Position numbers and translations under genes: made by a program
The notes under the pieces: model-generated
The model's input: the letters and a program-made list of their open reading frames with translations, nothing else
Told to the model about the DNA's origin: nothing
Databases searched by the model: none
Part shown: piece by piece, positions 5,690 to 6,635 of the stretch
How the letters are laid out: each line of letters starts with the position of its first letter
How positions within the stretch are numbered: position 1 is the stretch's first letter
Source of the DNA: Azospirillum brasilense
GTDB lineage: Bacteria > Pseudomonadota > Alphaproteobacteria > Rickettsiales > UBA3002
Direction: 5' to 3'
Length of the DNA stretch: 6,635 bases
Assembly (NCBI GenBank): GCA_003241645.1
Contig: QFOX01000087.1
Span: 1 to 6,635 of the forward strand

Positions 5690-5720
5690 CAATGTGGGGG
5701 AGGATTTTGAACCCACATTG
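5690..5720. repeat. Inverted repeat CAATGTGGG / CCCACATTG
   Basis: Perfect nine-base arms (5690-5698 and 5712-5720) flank a 13-base spacer. It stands between ATGCAACGC copies, immediately after the 10-bp-phased triplet. No T-run follows, so a binding site or structural element is more likely than a terminator. Confidence 0.65.
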
Positions 5721-5782
5721 AGCACCCATGCAACGCAGCCGTGCTGATGCGACGATGATTGCGTTGCACCGCGTTCGTCTGC

Positions 5783-5820
5783 GCTGCATCCGATGGCCGT
5801 ACATAGTGCCGGCTGCATCC
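5783..5820. repeat. Direct repeat GCTGCATCC (two copies)
   Basis: GCTGCATCC occurs at 5783-5791 and 5812-5820, 29 bases apart, followed by GAT and TGAT respectively. It is short and could be chance, but it lies in the leader region of the gene at 5965. Confidence 0.35.
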
Positions 5821-5964
5821 TGATCTGAAAATGCCTGCCCACCGTCCCATGAAAATGGGCGGCCCTTTGTCGTGCCTGCAATCCAGCCACTGCAACCGAC
5901 GACCAGGCGCACGCCATGCCGCGCGCGCCGCCACGATTTTTTTAACCAACCAAAGGGGTACATC

Positions 5965-6555
5965 ATGAGCAAGAAGCGTAATAAGAAGAACAGAAGCACG
6001 ACCGGAGCAAAACCCGCGCGTGCCATGGCAGGCGGGCAGCATCTGGATCGTGGCACGCCGGAGCTGGCCATGCGGTGTGAGCTGGAGATCGTGACGGTCG
6101 ATAAGGTGAAAGTGGCGCGCGTGAAAGACAAACGCCCCATAGATAAATACCATCGGCTCTACATCATCGATGCTGACAATGGCGTGGGTGAGCAGTACCG
6201 CCGTGGCATCGACCTGATCCAGTTCGCCGCTGCCGACCGCATCGCCAACAATTACGAACGCACGATCCCCCGGCTGGGGCGGGAGCTAACGCCAATGGTG
6301 TTCGATAAGGGAATCAACCCCTCCGCCTATCCCGCAGAGATACAGATCGAAGCCCTCCACCTGCATAACCGTGCGCTGCGCCCGCTGAGTCCGCAGTCGC
6401 AACTCATCATCCGGCACATCTGTTGTTACGGTGAGTGCCTCGCCACTTATGAACAGGCGCGCAACTGGCGCAAAGGCTACGGAATGATTCGGTTGCGCGA
6501 GGCGCTGGACGACCTCGTTGAATCTTTTAAGAGTTTGCGCGAACCTAAACGTTGA
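5965..6555 (+). CDS. DUF6456-like protein, probable phage-type or regulatory (196 aa)
   Basis: The start at 5965 is chosen over an in-frame ATG at 5872 because AAAGGGG (5952-5958) lies just upstream and the extra residues look noncoding. The protein has a basic N-terminus (MSKKRNKKNRS), then HLDRGTPELAMR (26-37), a feature I associate with alphaproteobacterial prophage proteins. A helical C-terminal domain follows: YRRGIDLIQFAAADRIANNYE (78-98), LHLHNRALRPLSPQSQLIIRHICC (131-154), GECLATYEQARNW (156-168) and MIRLREALDDLVESF (174-188). The order, a helix with paired A residues, a vC-x-G-x-L segment, then LReALDxLv, resembles DUF6456-type proteins. These are uncharacterised and tend to occur with prophage or cell-cycle genes. 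No enzyme motif, signal peptide or membrane segment is visible. The family match is from memory of pattern and should be held loosely. Confidence 0.8.
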   Translation: MSKKRNKKNRSTTGAKPARAMAGGQHLDRGTPELAMRCELEIVTVDKVKVARVKDKRPIDKYHRLYIIDADNGVGEQYRRGIDLIQFAAADRIANNYERTIPRLGRELTPMVFDKGINPSAYPAEIQIEALHLHNRALRPLSPQSQLIIRHICCYGECLATYEQARNWRKGYGMIRLREALDDLVESFKSLREPKR

Positions 6556-6581
6556 CAGTTGGTGCACCTAAATGGTATGCA
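6552..6581 (+). promoter_or_regulatory. Candidate sigma-70-type promoter overlapping the stop of the 5965 gene
   Basis: A perfect -35 hexamer, TTGACA (6552-6557), overlaps the TGA stop. Eighteen bases later stands TATGCA (6576-6581), a weak -10 that is preceded by TGG in extended -10 form. A transcript from it would run only about 45 bases before the terminator at 6611-6634. The spacing is acceptable but the -10 is poor. Confidence 0.2.
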
Positions 6582-6610
6582 CTTAGTCATCATCCAAAAA
6601 TTGTCAGCAC

Positions 6611-6634
6611 AGCTCGCCAACGGCGGGCTTTTTT
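6611..6634 (+). terminator. Rho-independent terminator of the 5965 gene
   Basis: AGCTCGCC (6611-6618) pairs with GGCGGGCT (6622-6629) over eight base pairs with one T-G wobble and an AAC loop. A run of six T (6629-6634) follows, ending one base before the window edge. It is 55 bases after the stop at 6555. Confidence 0.9.
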
Positions 6635-6635
6635 A

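Larger units (their letters stand above)
5527..5769. repeat. Iteron-like cluster of ATGCAACGC repeats
   Basis: ATGCAACGC occurs exactly at 5527, 5537, 5639, 5648, 5667 and 5728. GTGCAACGC occurs at 5677 and, inverted, at 5761-5769; a partial copy, ATGCAATG, is at 5687. Starts are 10 bases apart in 5527/5537 and in 5667/5677/5687, and nine apart in 5639/5648, so copies within a group lie on about the same face of the helix. Copies do not share one reading frame, which argues against a coding repeat. Confidence 0.75.
5112..5964. other. Gene-free, repeat-rich region of about 850 bases
   Basis: Several open frames cross this stretch on both strands. None has a ribosome binding site together with a plausible protein, and their products are Arg/Ala/Cys/His-rich as expected of GC-rich noncoding DNA. 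From 5112 to about 5290 I see nothing structured. From 5307 to 5453 there are nested inverted repeats ending in a perfect 19-bp palindrome. From 5527 to 5769 there are short ATGCAACGC repeats around a large hairpin. From 5770 to 5964 there are only a repeated GCTGCATCC and the leader of the next gene. No tRNA or rRNA was found. It may be a decayed element, a cis-acting site or a locus for structured RNA; the sequence alone does not decide. Confidence 0.6.

Noticed and set aside
5690..5720. Possible tRNA or tRNA remnant on the minus strand: the complement of this stretch reads GTGGGTTCAAAATCC, like a T-arm.
   Set aside because: The five-base T-stem does not pair properly, the loop is the wrong length, and no matching acceptor strand, anticodon arm or D-arm lies at the right distance.
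5527..5769. CRISPR array.
   Set aside because: Repeats are only nine bases long, unevenly spaced and without unique spacers of regular length, and no cas gene is present.
5495..6153. Long overlapping minus-strand open frames of 140-207 codons.
   Set aside because: They overlap each other, run antisense to the start of the better-supported gene at 5965, and give Arg/Cys/His-rich products without domain signs. GC-rich repeats explain their length.

Overview
The window looks like a bacterial chromosome segment, probably from a Gram-negative proteobacterium and most likely an alphaproteobacterium. The reasons are a type I secreted RTX protein, a lipoprotein with a lipobox, a UPF0391 (DUF1328) membrane protein, Shine-Dalgarno sites of the AGGAG type, high-GC coding sequence, and a last gene resembling the DUF6456-like proteins I associate with alphaproteobacteria. 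The lineage is inference; no rRNA or marker gene is present.

Layout: (1) 23-2419 (+) is a 798-residue protein made almost wholly of RTX calcium-binding repeats, with a short C-terminal type I secretion domain. (2) 2549-2689 (+) is a 46-residue hydrophilic protein with a strong ribosome binding site and a clear terminator. (3) 2772-3990 is a minus-strand block. Read in its own direction it has a secreted FAS1-like protein (3990-3493) with its own terminator, then a glycine-zipper lipoprotein (3305-3060) and a UPF0391 membrane protein (3025-2840), which look co-transcribed and end at a terminator facing that of the 46-residue gene. (4) 3991-4280 is a divergent intergenic region in which the octamer GATAATAA occurs three times. 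(5) 4281-5054 (+) is an AT-richer gene of an uncharacterised family, followed by a hairpin terminator. (6) 5112-5964 is about 850 bases without a convincing gene. It is full of inverted repeats, including a perfect 19-bp palindrome and a 56-base imperfect hairpin, and of ATGCAACGC repeats, some phased at 10 bp. (7) 5965-6555 (+) is a DUF6456-like protein with a terminator at the window's right edge.

The genes at 2549-3990 look like an envelope/stress cassette: homologues of the lipoprotein (OsmB-like) and the UPF0391 protein are small cell-envelope proteins, OsmB being osmotically induced in E. coli. The region from about 4100 to the right end looks accessory: composition shifts, unfamiliar genes and a repeat-dense gene-free stretch that could be a decayed mobile element, a cis-acting site or the locus of a structured RNA. 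No transposase, integrase, tRNA, rRNA or CRISPR array was found.
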